Shown: one piece after another, positions 18,339 to 27,040 of the stretch
How positions within the stretch are numbered: position 1 is the stretch's first letter
Layout: each line of letters opens with the position of its first letter
Origin: Methylobacterium radiotolerans JCM 2831
GTDB taxonomy: Bacteria > Pseudomonadota > Alphaproteobacteria > Rhizobiales > Beijerinckiaceae
NCBI RefSeq assembly: GCF_000019725.1
Contig: NC_010505.1
Span: forward strand, 5,626,001-5,690,000
Reading direction: 5' to 3'
Length of the DNA: 64,000 bases
The notes under the pieces: generated by a model
Seen by the model: only the letters and a program-made list of their open reading frames with translations
Databases searched by the model: none
Told to the model about the DNA's origin: nothing
Position numbers and translations under genes: made by a program

Positions 18339-19106
18339 CTACTTCACCAGCGCGTAGATGTTCACGTCCAGGTTGTCGTCGGTGCTGTCCTTGAGGTCGG
18401 TGGCGTACTCCTCCACGAACCGGTCCTGCACCACGATGTCCTTGGCGTCGAGGTAGGCGGTCAGCGTCTCGTAGGTGCTGTCGATCGACTCGTAGGACCC
18501 CTTGTGGGCGAAGCGCAACGCCTTGCCGGAGGGCGTCGTGCCGAAGCGCAGGCCGTCGGTCTCGGCGGGTGCCGGGCTCGGCGCGGCCGCCACCGGGATC
18601 ATCGCCTCGAACTCGAAGCCGTCGTCGTCGGTGCGCGTGAAGACCGCGAGCGGCCGCCCGGCCGGCGCGACGCCGAGCTTGGCGAGGTCGGCCTCGATCC
18701 GCGCGAAAGCCTGCTTCAGGTTCGGCACGGCCTCCTCCCACTTGGTCTTGCCGGACAGGATCGCGACGGGCTTGGCCGGCAGGGTGACCTCGTCGACGTC
18801 GCCGGGCTCGCCGGCCTTGTCGATGAGCGTCGGCCGCGCCGGCGTTCCCGGGCTCGTGCCCGGGGGCGTTCCCACCGCGGACTGGCCCGCGGGCGGGGGC
18901 GCCACCGATTGCTGGGGCGCCGGGGCCGCGCTCTTGTCCGGATCGGCGACCGGGTTCGGCGCCGTCGTGGTCGGCAGCGGGTTCGTCTGGGCCGGCGCGG
19001 GCGCCGTGGAGGGCGGCGGCGCGGGCTGCTGCTGCGCGGCGATCGGGCCGCCCGACGCGAGCACGAGGGCGGCCGAGAGGGCGACGAGCGGACGAAGGCG
19101 GATCAC
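18339..19106 (-). CDS. Secreted protein with GyrI/AraC-effector-type ligand domain
   Basis: A 255-residue exported protein with a GTG start. Residues 1-24 look like a signal peptide (LRPLVALSAALVLASGGPIA). A roughly 70-residue Pro/Ala/Gln-rich linker follows, then from about 105 a domain matching the GyrI-like or AraC effector-binding fold, with LPAKPVAILSGKTKWEEAVP, a GRPLAVFTR strand and a C-terminal EEYATDLKDSTDDN. This fold binds small amphipathic molecules, usually inside the cytoplasm as part of regulators. Here it is fused to an export signal and stands alone, so it may bind or buffer a ligand in the envelope. Function unknown. Confidence 0.78.
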   Translation of the reverse strand: MIRLRPLVALSAALVLASGGPIAAQQQPAPPPSTAPAPAQTNPLPTTTAPNPVADPDKSAAPAPQQSVAPPPAGQSAVGTPPGTSPGTPARPTLIDKAGEPGDVDEVTLPAKPVAILSGKTKWEEAVPNLKQAFARIEADLAKLGVAPAGRPLAVFTRTDDDGFEFEAMIPVAAAPSPAPAETDGLRFGTTPSGKALRFAHKGSYESIDSTYETLTAYLDAKDIVVQDRFVEEYATDLKDSTDDNLDVNIYALVK

Positions 19107-19301
19107 GGTGGGCGCTCCGGTCGAGGCCCGCGGATGATCGCGCGGGCTCCCGCGGCGTAACCTAATGGCGATCGGGACGGCCCGCGAGGGCGCAGCGGAC
19201 GAGAGCCGCGGGTGCGGCGCATCTGCCACGCCGCGGCACCCCTCGCGCCGGGCGGCGGCTTTTGCGATATAGCCCGCGCCTTCCTCCAACCGCGGGACCG
19301 C

Positions 19302-20189
19302 ATGAGCGCACTCGCCCACAGACGCTTCCTGAAGATGCACGGCGCCGGCAACGCGATCGTGGTGCTGGACCTGCGCGGCTCCGCCGCGAAGGTGCGGCCC
19401 GAGGAGGCGCGGGCGATCGCGCAGGATCCCGGCTCGACCTTCGATCAGCTGATGGTCCTGCACGATCCCGTGAGCCCGGGCGCGGACGCGTTCATGCGCA
19501 TCTACAACACCGACGGCTCGGAATCGGGCGCCTGCGGCAACGGCACGCGCTGCGTCGCCTACGCGATGCTCGACGACCCGGCCATGGCCCGGCCGGCCGA
19601 GGGCGGCCGGCTCGTCCTGGAGACCCGGGCGGGCCTGCTCGGGGTGCGCCGCGTCTCGGAGCGGGCCTTCACCGTGGATATGGGCCGGCCGCGGCTCGCC
19701 TGGGACGAGATCCCCCTGTCCGAGCCGTTCCCCGACACCCGGCGGATCGAGCTGCAGATCGGCCCGATCGACGATCCGATCCTGCACTCGCCGGGCGCCG
19801 TGAACATGGGCAACCCGCACGCGGTGTTCTTCGTGGAGCAGGATCCGGACAGCTTCGACCTCGCCCGGATCGGCCCGATGCTGGAGAACCACCCGCTGTT
19901 CCCGGAGCGCGCCAACATCTCGGTGGCGCAGGTGACGGGCCGCGAGACGATCAAGCTCCGCGTCTGGGAGCGGGGGGCCGGGCTGACGCTCGCCTGCGGC
20001 ACGGCCGCCTGCGCCACCGTGGTGGCCGCCTCGCGCCTGCGGATGATCGGCCGGCAGGCCAGCGTCGCGCTGCCGGGCGGCGAGCTGTTCGTCGAGTGGC
20101 GGGCCGACGACCACGTCCTGATGACCGGCCCGGTCGCGCTCGTCGCCGAGGGGACTCTGGCGCCGGAGCTGTTCGACAGCGCGGCCTGA
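19302..20189 (+). CDS. dapF: Diaminopimelate epimerase
   Basis: Interconverts LL- and meso-diaminopimelate, supplying the meso form for peptidoglycan and the precursor of lysine. It is 295 residues long. The two catalytic cysteines are visible: Cys78 in [11 protein letters not shown] and Cys232 in TLACGTAAC. The substrate-binding [15 protein letters not shown] and VNMGNPH blocks are also present. The start is the ATG before [13 protein letters not shown]. Its TGA overlaps the ATG of the next gene as TGATG, so the tRNA-modifying enzyme downstream is translationally coupled; this pairing is common in alphaproteobacteria. Confidence 0.96.
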   Translation: MSALAHRRFLKMHGAGNAIVVLDLRGSAAKVRPEEARAIAQDPGSTFDQLMVLHDPVSPGADAFMRIYNTDGSESGACGNGTRCVAYAMLDDPAMARPAEGGRLVLETRAGLLGVRRVSERAFTVDMGRPRLAWDEIPLSEPFPDTRRIELQIGPIDDPILHSPGAVNMGNPHAVFFVEQDPDSFDLARIGPMLENHPLFPERANISVAQVTGRETIKLRVWERGAGLTLACGTAACATVVAASRLRMIGRQASVALPGGELFVEWRADDHVLMTGPVALVAEGTLAPELFDSAA

Positions 20190-21415
20190 TGGCGGTCGAG
20201 ACCCTCACCTTCGGCTGCCGCCTCAACACCGTCGAGTCCGAGGCCCTGCGGGTCCACGCGGCGGCGGACGGGCGCGACCGGGTGGTGGTGAACACCTGCG
20301 CGGTGACCGCCGAGGCCGGGCGGCAGGCCCGCAAGGCGATCCGGCGCCTCGCCCGGGAGCGGCCCGGCGCCGAGATCGTCGTCACCGGCTGCGGCGCCGA
20401 GGTCGAGACGGAGGCCTACGCGGCCATGCCGGAGGTCGCGCGCCTCGTCGGCAACGCCGAGAAGCTGCGGCCGGAGGGCTGGTCGGCGGCCGCGACCGGC
20501 CCGGGCGCCGTCATGGCGGCGCGGGCGGCCGAGCCGACGCGGGTCGAGGCGGTCGCCGGGCACACCCGCGCCTTCGTGCCCGTGCAGAACGGCTGCGACC
20601 ACCGCTGCACCTTCTGCGTGATCCCGTTCGGGCGGGGCGTCTCCCGCTCGGTGCCGGAGGCGGACGTGATCGCGCAGGTCGAGACGATCGTGGCGCGGGG
20701 CGGGCGCGAGGTGGTGCTGACCGGCGTCGACCTCACCGCCTACGGTCGCGACCTCCCCGGCACGGCCCCGTCCCTCGGCGGCCTCGCGCGCGCGATCCTC
20801 CGGGCGGTGCCCGACCTCGCGCGCCTGCGCCTGTCCTCCATCGATTCCGTCGAGGCCGACGACGCGCTGCTCGCGGCGATCGCCGAGGAGGAGCGGCTCA
20901 TGCCGCACCTGCACCTGTCGCTGCAGGCCGGCGACGACCTGATCCTCAAGCGCATGAGGCGCCGGCACCTGCGCGCCGACGCGATCCGCTTCTGCGAGAC
21001 CGTGCGGCGGCTGCGGCCCGACACGGTGTTCGGCGCCGACCTGATCGCCGGCTTCCCGACCGAGACCGAGGCGCAGTTCGACCGCTCCCTCGACCTCGTG
21101 GCGGCGTGCGGCCTGACGCACCTGCACGTCTTCCCGTACTCGCCGCGCCCCGGGACACCGGCCGCGCGCATGCCGCCGGTTGCCCCCGAGGCGATCCGCG
21201 CGCGGGCGGCGCGGCTGCGGGCGGCCGGCGCCGACGCCCTGCGCCGGCATCTCGACGCCCAGGTCGGCCGCCGCCTCACCGTGCTGGCGGAGCGCGGCGG
21301 CGTCGGGCGAAGCGCGGATTTCACCGCGGTTCGGCTTCCGGGCGTCCCCGAAGCGGGGACGTTCCACGACGTCGCCGTCGCCGGGCACGACGGCGCGCGG
21401 CTCATCGGCGCCTAG
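20189..21415 (+). CDS. mtaB: MtaB-like tRNA methylthiotransferase (radical SAM)
   Basis: A 408-residue methylthiotransferase expected to convert N6-threonylcarbamoyladenosine at position 37 of ANN-decoding tRNAs to its 2-methylthio form. The N-terminal UPF0004 domain has Cys10 (FGCRLN), Cys37 (NTCAVT) and Cys68 (VTGCGAE) for the auxiliary cluster. The radical SAM cluster is Cys136, Cys140 and Cys143 (CDHRCTFC). A short C-terminal TRAM-like part follows. MtaB fits better than MiaB or RimO by length and by the FGCRLNTVESE opening. The gene begins inside the dapF stop codon. Confidence 0.88.
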   Translation: MAVETLTFGCRLNTVESEALRVHAAADGRDRVVVNTCAVTAEAGRQARKAIRRLARERPGAEIVVTGCGAEVETEAYAAMPEVARLVGNAEKLRPEGWSAAATGPGAVMAARAAEPTRVEAVAGHTRAFVPVQNGCDHRCTFCVIPFGRGVSRSVPEADVIAQVETIVARGGREVVLTGVDLTAYGRDLPGTAPSLGGLARAILRAVPDLARLRLSSIDSVEADDALLAAIAEEERLMPHLHLSLQAGDDLILKRMRRRHLRADAIRFCETVRRLRPDTVFGADLIAGFPTETEAQFDRSLDLVAACGLTHLHVFPYSPRPGTPAARMPPVAPEAIRARAARLRAAGADALRRHLDAQVGRRLTVLAERGGVGRSADFTAVRLPGVPEAGTFHDVAVAGHDGARLIGA

Positions 21416-21425
21416 CGCCCGCGGC

Positions 21426-22100
21426 TCACGCCGGCATCGCCGCCACGGCCTCGGCGATGTGCGGGGGCGGCGGCGCCGTGACGGCGATGGCGTCGCGCTT
21501 CGGGTAGAGCGGGATCGACAGCGCCCGGGCGTGGAGGTGCAGCGCGCTCCCGCGGGGCGCCCCGCCGTAGACCGCGTCGCCCAGGATCGGCCAGCCGGAG
21601 GCGGCGCAGTGGACCCGGAGCTGGTGGGTCCGGCCGGTGACCGGCTTCAATTCCAGCCAGGTCCGCCCCCCGGCGCGGCCGAGCACCCGCCAGTGCGTCA
21701 GCGACGGGTCGCCCGCCGGGTCGGCCTTCATCCACCACGAGCGCGGATCGTCCGAGCGGCGGGCCAGCGGCAGGTCGATGCTGCCTTCCTCCCCGGCGGG
21801 CCCGCCCGCCACGATCGCCCAGTAGGTCTTCTCGACGGCGCTGCCGGAGAACAGCTTCCCCAGCCGCGCCAGCGCCTTGGCGTGGCGGCCCAGCGCGAGG
21901 CAGCCGGAGGTGTCGCGGTCGAGCCGGTGCGCGGCCTCGGGGCGGCGGGGCAGGCCGAACCGGAGCGCGTCGAGGTGGTCGGTGAGCGTCTCGCCGCCCC
22001 GCGGGCCCGGATGGACCGGCAAACCCGCCGGCTTGTCGATGACGAGGAGCAGGGCATCGCGGTAGAGGAGGCGCGCGCCTATGTCGAAGGCGTTGGACAT
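21426..22100 (-). CDS. RluA-family RNA pseudouridine synthase
   Basis: A 224-residue stand-alone pseudouridine synthase without an S4 domain. The catalytic motif is HRLDRDTSG with Asp61. DKPAGLPVHPGP lies near the N-terminus, with TGRTHQLRVHCAASGWPILGD towards the C-terminus, both typical of the RluA/RluC group. The absence of S4 suggests an RluA- or TruC-like enzyme, acting on rRNA or tRNA; the target base cannot be deduced. It converges on the mtaB-like gene with a 10-base gap and is divergent from ftsY. Confidence 0.9.
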   Translation of the reverse strand: MSNAFDIGARLLYRDALLLVIDKPAGLPVHPGPRGGETLTDHLDALRFGLPRRPEAAHRLDRDTSGCLALGRHAKALARLGKLFSGSAVEKTYWAIVAGGPAGEEGSIDLPLARRSDDPRSWWMKADPAGDPSLTHWRVLGRAGGRTWLELKPVTGRTHQLRVHCAASGWPILGDAVYGGAPRGSALHLHARALSIPLYPKRDAIAVTAPPPPHIAEAVAAMPA

Positions 22101-22157
22101 CCGGATCGGCTAGAGGGTCGGTGTCGGCGGGGCAAGGTGGGGCGAGGACGCGATTTC

Positions 22158-23558
22158 ATGGCGAGCGAGGAGAAGCCCGGCTGGTTCGGACGCCTGTTCG
22201 GGCGCAAAGGCCAGCCCGCGCCCGAGGACAGAGGCGAGGACCGGCCCGAGGACAAGCCCGAGGCCGACCTGCCGGCCGGGGCGGCCTCGCCCTCCGAGGG
22301 GGAGCCGGACTTCGCCACCGCCGCCGAGGATGTCGCGCACGTCCCGCTGCCGCCGGAGGAGTCCGGGGAGCCGGTCCCGGACGCGGTCGAGGGCGCGGAC
22401 CTGCTGCCCGTGGAGGGCGACGCGGAGCGCCCGCCGGCCGGCACCGCCGGCGACGACCCCGCGCACGGCGCCGACCCGGTCGACACCGGCGACGTGAACC
22501 GGGCGCCGGTGGTCGAGCCGGCCGCCGCGATGCAGCCCGGGATTCAACCCGACGTCCAGCCCGACATCCAGCCTGTCGACAGCGCCGCGGCCCTCGCCCA
22601 CGACGCCGGCGCCGGGCCGGAGCGCGAGCCGGAGGCCAAGGGCTGGTGGAGCCGCCTCACCTCGGGGATGAAGCGGACCTCGTCGGCCCTCTCCGACCGC
22701 GTCACCGGCCTGTTCACCAAGCGCAAGCTCGACGCCACGACCCTGGAGGACCTGGAGGACGCGCTGATCCAGGCCGATTTCGGCCTGGAGACCGCGATGC
22801 GGGTCTCGGAGGCCGTCGGCAAGGGCCGCTACGAGAAGGGCATCTCGCCCGACGAGGTCCGGGCGATCCTGGCCGCGGAGGTGGAGCGGGCGCTGGAGCC
22901 GGTGGCGGTGCCGCTGACGATCGACGCCGCCCGGAAGCCCTTCGTGATCCTGACGGTCGGCGTGAACGGCGCCGGCAAGACCACGACGCTCGGCAAGCTC
23001 GCCTCGAAGCTGCGGGCGGAGGGGCGCACCGTGATGCTCGCGGCCGGCGACACCTTCCGCGCGGCGGCGATCGACCAGCTCAAGGTCTGGGGGGCGCGCA
23101 CCGGCACGCCGGTGGTGAGCGGCGCGCAGGGCGCGGACGCGGCGGGCCTCGCCTTCGACGCCCTGAAGCAGGCGGGCGCCGCCGGCACCGACGTGCTGCT
23201 GATCGACACCGCCGGCCGGCTCCAGAACAAGGCCGGCCTGATGGCGGAGCTGGAGAAGATCGTCCGCGTGCTGCGCAAGCAGGATCCGGATGCGCCGCAC
23301 GCGACGCTCCTCGTCCTCGACGCCACGGTCGGCCAGAACGCGCTCAGCCAGGTGGAGCTGTTCTCGCAGGCGGCGCCGGTCTCGGGGCTGGTGATGACCA
23401 AGCTCGACGGCACTGCCCGGGGCGGCATCCTGGTGGCGCTGGCGGCGAAGTTCGGCCTGCCGGTGCACTTCATCGGCGTCGGCGAGGGCGTGGAGGACCT
23501 GGAGCCCTTCGCGGCCCGCGACTTCGCCCGGGCGATCGCCGGACTGGAGAAGGACTAG
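22158..23558 (+). CDS. ftsY: Signal recognition particle receptor FtsY
   Basis: GTPase that receives SRP-ribosome complexes and hands them to the Sec translocon. The 466-residue protein has an acidic, Pro/Glu-rich A domain (1 to about 155) that includes a short repeat of QPDVQPDIQP, then the N domain from about 160 and the G domain. GTPase elements are GVNGAGKTTT at about 268, DTAGR near 350, TKLDG and GVGEGVEDLEPF. It begins with an ATG after CGATTTC. A 21-base palindrome lies in the gap to yciB. Confidence 0.96.
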   Translation: MASEEKPGWFGRLFGRKGQPAPEDRGEDRPEDKPEADLPAGAASPSEGEPDFATAAEDVAHVPLPPEESGEPVPDAVEGADLLPVEGDAERPPAGTAGDDPAHGADPVDTGDVNRAPVVEPAAAMQPGIQPDVQPDIQPVDSAAALAHDAGAGPEREPEAKGWWSRLTSGMKRTSSALSDRVTGLFTKRKLDATTLEDLEDALIQADFGLETAMRVSEAVGKGRYEKGISPDEVRAILAAEVERALEPVAVPLTIDAARKPFVILTVGVNGAGKTTTLGKLASKLRAEGRTVMLAAGDTFRAAAIDQLKVWGARTGTPVVSGAQGADAAGLAFDALKQAGAAGTDVLLIDTAGRLQNKAGLMAELEKIVRVLRKQDPDAPHATLLVLDATVGQNALSQVELFSQAAPVSGLVMTKLDGTARGGILVALAAKFGLPVHFIGVGEGVEDLEPFAARDFARAIAGLEKD

Positions 23559-23584
23559 CACGCGGGCGGCCGCCGCTCCTGGGT

Positions 23585-23607
23585 GCGCGATGTCATGGAC
23601 ATCGCGC
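23585..23607. repeat. Perfect 10-3-10 inverted repeat between ftsY and yciB
   Basis: GCGCGATGTC (23585-23594), spacer ATG, GACATCGCGC (23598-23607). It is 26 bases after the ftsY stop, without a T run. It could be a weak terminator, an mRNA end or a protein-binding site for the yciB promoter. Confidence 0.5.
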
Positions 23608-23689
23608 GCTCCGCGTTCCACACACCCCGGCGAATCCCGTCCGACGCCCCCGGCCGACCGTGGGCGCCGCAGCCGAGCCAACCGAGCGT

Positions 23690-24304
23690 ATGCAGATCGA
23701 ATCCGTCCCCCCGCACCGCCACCTGCCGCCGCTCGTGAAGCTGGCGCTGGAACTCGGGCCGCTGGTGCTGTTCTTCCTCGGCAACGCCTATTCCGAGAAG
23801 TTCGGCGTCGCTCCGGACCAGAAGCTGTTCGTGGCCACGGGCGTGTTCATCGCGGCGACCGTGGTGGCACTGGCGATCCACTACGTGATGGTGCGGCGCC
23901 TGCCGATCATGCCACTCGTGTCCGGCGTGGTGGTGGTGGTGTTCGGCGGCCTGACCCTGGCGCTGCAGGACAAGACCTTCATCATGGTCAAGCCGACCAT
24001 CGTGAACGCCCTGTTCGGCACCGTGCTGCTCGGCGGCCTCGTCTTCGGGCGCTCGCTGCTGTCGGTGGTGCTCGACTCGATGTTCAGCCTCACCGAGGAG
24101 GGCTGGCGCAAGCTCACCTTCCGCTGGGGCGTGTTCTTCTTCGTGTTGGCCGCGCTCAACGAGCTCGTCTGGCGGACCCAGACCGAGGATTTCTGGGTCA
24201 ACTTCAAGGTGTTCGGCATCATGCCGATCACCGTGCTGTTCGCCCTCGCGCAGACGCCGCTGCTCACCCGCTACGAGCGCAAGAAGGCGCAGCCGGAGGC
24301 CTGA
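23690..24304 (+). CDS. yciB: Inner membrane septation protein YciB/IspZ family
   Basis: A 204-residue membrane protein with about five transmembrane segments, the first near residues 18-30 (LELGPLVLFFLGNA). ELGPLVLFFLGNAYSEKFG, KPTIVNALFGTVLLGG and LTFRWGVFFFVLAALNELVWR are hallmarks of septation protein A. The family affects cell length and envelope integrity, and it works with division and elongation proteins in E. coli. It sits between ftsY and the converging ccm genes, a common alphaproteobacterial order (ftsY, septation protein, ccmGDC). Confidence 0.93.
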   Translation: MQIESVPPHRHLPPLVKLALELGPLVLFFLGNAYSEKFGVAPDQKLFVATGVFIAATVVALAIHYVMVRRLPIMPLVSGVVVVVFGGLTLALQDKTFIMVKPTIVNALFGTVLLGGLVFGRSLLSVVLDSMFSLTEEGWRKLTFRWGVFFFVLAALNELVWRTQTEDFWVNFKVFGIMPITVLFALAQTPLLTRYERKKAQPEA

Positions 24305-24307
24305 CGC

Positions 24308-24922
24308 CTACTGCGCGGCCGCCACCTTCCCGGCGGCGCGGATCCGCGCGAGCACGCTCGCGAAGTTCTCCGGCGTGAGGATGCCGACCAGCTTGTCGCG
24401 GATCACGCCGTCGGGCCCGATGATGAAGGTCTCGGGCACGCCGTAGACGCCGAAATCGATCGCCGCGCGGCCGCCGGCATCGGCGCCCACCGCGCTGAAC
24501 GGAACGCCGTGCCGGGTCAGGAAGCGCTGGCCGGCCTCGGGCGTCGGCTCCTTGTAGTCGATGCCGACGAGCCGGATGCCGGGTTCCTTCGCCAGCCGCA
24601 TCAGCATCGGGTGCTCCACCTGGCAGGGCGCGCACCACGAGGCGAAGACGTTGAGCACCGTGATCTGGCCCTTGAGGTCCGCGCTCGACAGCCCGGGTAC
24701 GGGCGCGCCGTTGGCGGTCAGTCCCGGCACGGCGGGCAGGTCGAAGCGCGGCACCGGCTTGCCGATCATCGCGGAGGGCAGGGCGGCCGGGTCGGCGCCG
24801 GAGCGCAGGCGCAGGAACAGCACGGCGGCGAGCGCCGCGAAGACGAGCGCCGGCAGGATCAGCAGCAGCGAGCGGCGGACCGGTGGCGTCCGGCCGGCGG
24901 TGTCGTCGAGGGGGGCGGTCAT
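24308..24922 (-). CDS. ccmG: Cytochrome c maturation thiol-disulfide oxidoreductase CcmG/DsbE
   Basis: A 204-residue membrane-anchored thioredoxin that reduces the haem-binding cysteines of apocytochrome c in the periplasm. One TM anchor is at about 18-38 (LLLILPALVFAALAAVLFL). The active site is FASWCAPCQVEHP with Cys97 and Cys100, and the cis-proline is in YGVPETFII. It is the last gene of ccmC-ccmD-ccmG; its ATG overlaps the ccmD TGA as ATGA. It ends 4 bases from the convergent yciB stop. Confidence 0.95.
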   Translation of the reverse strand: MTAPLDDTAGRTPPVRRSLLLILPALVFAALAAVLFLRLRSGADPAALPSAMIGKPVPRFDLPAVPGLTANGAPVPGLSSADLKGQITVLNVFASWCAPCQVEHPMLMRLAKEPGIRLVGIDYKEPTPEAGQRFLTRHGVPFSAVGADAGGRAAIDFGVYGVPETFIIGPDGVIRDKLVGILTPENFASVLARIRAAGKVAAAQ

Positions 24923-25062
24923 CGCCGGTCCTCGCCGAACCCCTTGAGGGCGCGGCGCTGCGCGCGGCGGTCGCGCAGGGCGTTGCCCACCAGGGCGACC
25001 ATCACCAAGGCCGTGAAGGCGTAGGCGGCCAGGATGAAGCCGCCGTGAGACCCGAGATCCAT
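24919..25062 (-). CDS. ccmD: Haem exporter protein CcmD (47 aa)
   Basis: A very small gene encoding MDLGSHGGFILAAYAFTALV and then a basic tail (LRDRRAQRRALKGFGEDRR). The single transmembrane segment at about 8-28 with a GGFI(L/W)xAY start and a positively charged cytoplasmic end is the CcmD signature. CcmD links CcmC to CcmE and is needed to release haem-loaded CcmE. It is 10 bases downstream of ccmC and overlaps ccmG by 4 bases. Confidence 0.93.
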   Translation of the reverse strand: MDLGSHGGFILAAYAFTALVMVALVGNALRDRRAQRRALKGFGEDRR

Positions 25063-25072
25063 CGCGGTCCTC

Positions 25073-25891
25073 CTAGACCGGCTGCCCGACCGGCATCGCG
25101 GCCGGTGTCGGGGTGAGGCGCGGCTGGGCGCGGTCGAGGCGCTCGGCCTCGCGGATCGTCAGCGTCCGCACCCGGCGGCGCATGATCTCGGTGCGCATCG
25201 CGTAGAGGTGCAGCGTCATGCCGCCGAGGGTCGCGGCGCCGATCATGACCAGCAGCGGGTGGAGCATCGAGGGGTCGATGGTCGAGCCGCCCATGCGCAG
25301 GATCGAGGCCGGCTGGTGCAGGGTCGACCACCAGTTCACCGAGAACTTGATGATCGGCAGGTTCACGGCGCCGACGAGCGTCAGGATCGCCACGGCGCGC
25401 GCCGCGCGGTTCGGATCCTCCAGGGTCCGCCACAGGGCGATGATGCCGCAGTAGATCAGCAGCAGGATCAGCATGGAGGTCAGGCGCGCGTCCCAGACCC
25501 AGTAGGTGCCCCACATGGGCTTGCCCCACAGCGAGCCGGTCACGAGGCAGATCAGCGTGAAGGCGGCCCCGATCGGCGCGGCTGCCCGCTGAGCGACGTC
25601 GGCGAGCGGGTGGCGCCACACCAGGGTGCCGATCGCCGACACGCTCATCGCGCCGTAGAAGAACACGCCGAGCCACGCCGCCGGCACGTGGATGTACATG
25701 ATCCGCACGGTCTCGCCCTGCTGGTAGTCGGGCGGCACCACGAAGAAGGTCTGGTACAGGCCCAGCGTCAGGACGCCGAGGGACAGGACCGTCAGCCACG
25801 GCACCAGCGCCCCCGACCACCGCATGAAGTGGCTGGGGTTCGACAGGCGGGTCCAGAGGGAGGGCGTCATCGCGGCAGCTGTCTCGGACAT
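25073..25891 (-). CDS. ccmC: Haem transporter/handling protein CcmC
   Basis: A 272-residue, six-TM protein that loads haem onto CcmE in System I cytochrome c biogenesis. The tryptophan-rich haem-handling loop is WGTYWVWDARLT at about 127-138. The flanking histidines are in MYIHVPAAWLG (His68) and WWSTLHQPAS. It is the first gene of this cluster. ccmA and ccmB are not adjacent, since the upstream 440 bases are non-coding, so ccmAB and the CcmEFH group lie elsewhere. Confidence 0.95.
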   Translation of the reverse strand: MSETAAAMTPSLWTRLSNPSHFMRWSGALVPWLTVLSLGVLTLGLYQTFFVVPPDYQQGETVRIMYIHVPAAWLGVFFYGAMSVSAIGTLVWRHPLADVAQRAAAPIGAAFTLICLVTGSLWGKPMWGTYWVWDARLTSMLILLLIYCGIIALWRTLEDPNRAARAVAILTLVGAVNLPIIKFSVNWWSTLHQPASILRMGGSTIDPSMLHPLLVMIGAATLGGMTLHLYAMRTEIMRRRVRTLTIREAERLDRAQPRLTPTPAAMPVGQPV

Positions 25892-26221
25892 CGTGGAAGC
25901 GGTCTAGCCTAGGGTGCGGTGCAGCAACAATGCGGGTCGGCGGCGCAGGCGGCGCGGTCTACGGGATGGATCGTGCACCGGCCGGGGCATCCGCGACGCG
26001 CCCCGTCTCGCGCACAGTAGGAGGGGCCGCGCCGCGCTCACACGCGTCGAGACGTCCCGTCATGCGCCGGTCTGGACAATGTTCCTATGCCGCGCTTCCG
26101 GCCCGCGCCGGTGGCGCCGGGGTCCCCGGGCCGGGGCCCCCGGCGCCACCGGCGCCTCGAAACGACGACGCCTGTCCGACACCGACGCATCTCCGCGGCG
26201 GCAGGTTCTAGCGCCCGAGCC
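25892..26221. other. Non-coding region between ccmC and the SOS-type unit
   Basis: No convincing gene is found on either strand; the open frames present are Arg/Gly/Pro-rich and have no start signals. The notable element is a long hairpin at 26105-26155, described separately. The right end leads into the promoter and LexA box for the next gene. Confidence 0.6.
26105..26155. repeat. 51-base hairpin with 18-bp perfect arms
   Basis: Left arm 26105-26122 reads GCGCCGGTGGCGCCGGGG, and right arm 26138-26155 is its exact reverse complement. The 15 bases between add a smaller CCCC/GGGG stem with a 5-base loop, after one T-C mismatch. It is extremely stable and stands alone in the ccmC upstream region. 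It may be a bidirectional terminator, a dispersed repeat or part of a small RNA. Confidence 0.6.
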
Positions 26222-26270
26222 TTGCAAATCGCGGGTGAATCGCGCATATAGATGTGAACAAAAAGAGAAC
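26222..26270 (+). promoter_or_regulatory. Promoter overlapped by a LexA (SOS) box
   Basis: TTGCAA (26222-26227) and TATAGA (26247-26252), 19 bases apart, form a promoter in a locally AT-rich stretch. GAAC (26256-26259), 7 bases (AAAAAGA), GAAC (26267-26270) is an exact match to the alphaproteobacterial LexA direct-repeat box (GTTC-N7-GTTC on the other strand), and the A-rich spacer is typical. It covers the expected transcription start, the usual position for LexA repression. The gene starts 64 bases further on. Confidence 0.8.
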
Positions 26271-26333
26271 GAAAGAGCGTCCCCTATAAAAGCTGTGGAC
26301 GACGTGACCTCACCCTGACGGAACGAGCGCCTC

Positions 26334-27008
26334 ATGCGAACCGCCGACAAGCAGATCGCCGACATCCTCGTCCGCTACGGCGAGCCCTTCGGGGGCAACG
26401 TCTGGCGCGTCCAGGGGACCGCCGTCATCTATCACAAGACGCTGGAGCGCATCGCCGCCCAGGCCGGCATCGTCTTCGAGCCGCCGACCGTCATCCGGGC
26501 CGAGCGCGACGAGGCCGTGATCCTGGTGACCGGCCGGCTGCCCGGCGCGAAGCCCGGCACCGAGCGGGTCGAGTGGTCCATGGGCGAGGCCCTAGTCAAC
26601 GTGAACTACCGCGTCTCGGGCAAGCAGGCGGCCTACGTCTACGCCATGGCCGAGAAGCGCGGGAAGGACCGCGTCATCCTCAAGCTCATCGAGCTGCACG
26701 GCCTCGTCTACTCGGAGGAGGAGGCCGACGAGTTCCGCGCCCACCAGGTCCCGGTCCGGGCCGTCGACGAGGATTTCGAGGAGGCACCCGCCTTCGACGA
26801 GGTCACCGAGGCCGAGGGCGACCTCAAGCGCCGCATCGACGCGGCCGAGACGATCAACGCGGTCACCGACCTGATGCTGGACGGCGCCACGCAGGCCGTC
26901 CTGGCGACGATGCCGCCCGGCACCCGCGACGAGGTGCGCGACTACGCCAAGGCCCGCCTCGTGGCGCTCGGCTGGCCGAAGCGCGCCGGACGCCGCAGCG
27001 CCGCCTGA
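26334..27008 (+). CDS. Unknown protein, probably SOS-regulated; possible DNA-annealing/recombination fold
   Basis: A 224-residue protein I cannot assign firmly. Residues about 1-60 are mixed alpha/beta (KQIADILVRYGEPFGGNVWR, AVIYHKTLERIAAQAGI), and strands follow to about 90 (AVILVTGRLPG, VEWSMGEALVNVNYRV). A helix KQAAYVYAMAEKRGKDRVIL and the segment GLVYSEEEADEF then lead to an acidic middle and a helical C-terminus. The beta-hairpin followed by a helix with AEKRxKDRxxLKL recalls phage-type single-strand annealing proteins, which is only a suggestion. The LexA box upstream makes a DNA-repair or phage-derived role plausible. A 103-residue gene follows 32 bases later. Confidence 0.7.
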   Translation: MRTADKQIADILVRYGEPFGGNVWRVQGTAVIYHKTLERIAAQAGIVFEPPTVIRAERDEAVILVTGRLPGAKPGTERVEWSMGEALVNVNYRVSGKQAAYVYAMAEKRGKDRVILKLIELHGLVYSEEEADEFRAHQVPVRAVDEDFEEAPAFDEVTEAEGDLKRRIDAAETINAVTDLMLDGATQAVLATMPPGTRDEVRDYAKARLVALGWPKRAGRRSAA

Positions 27009-27040
27009 TCCCGCTTCCACCCCCACCGAAGGAGACCGCC

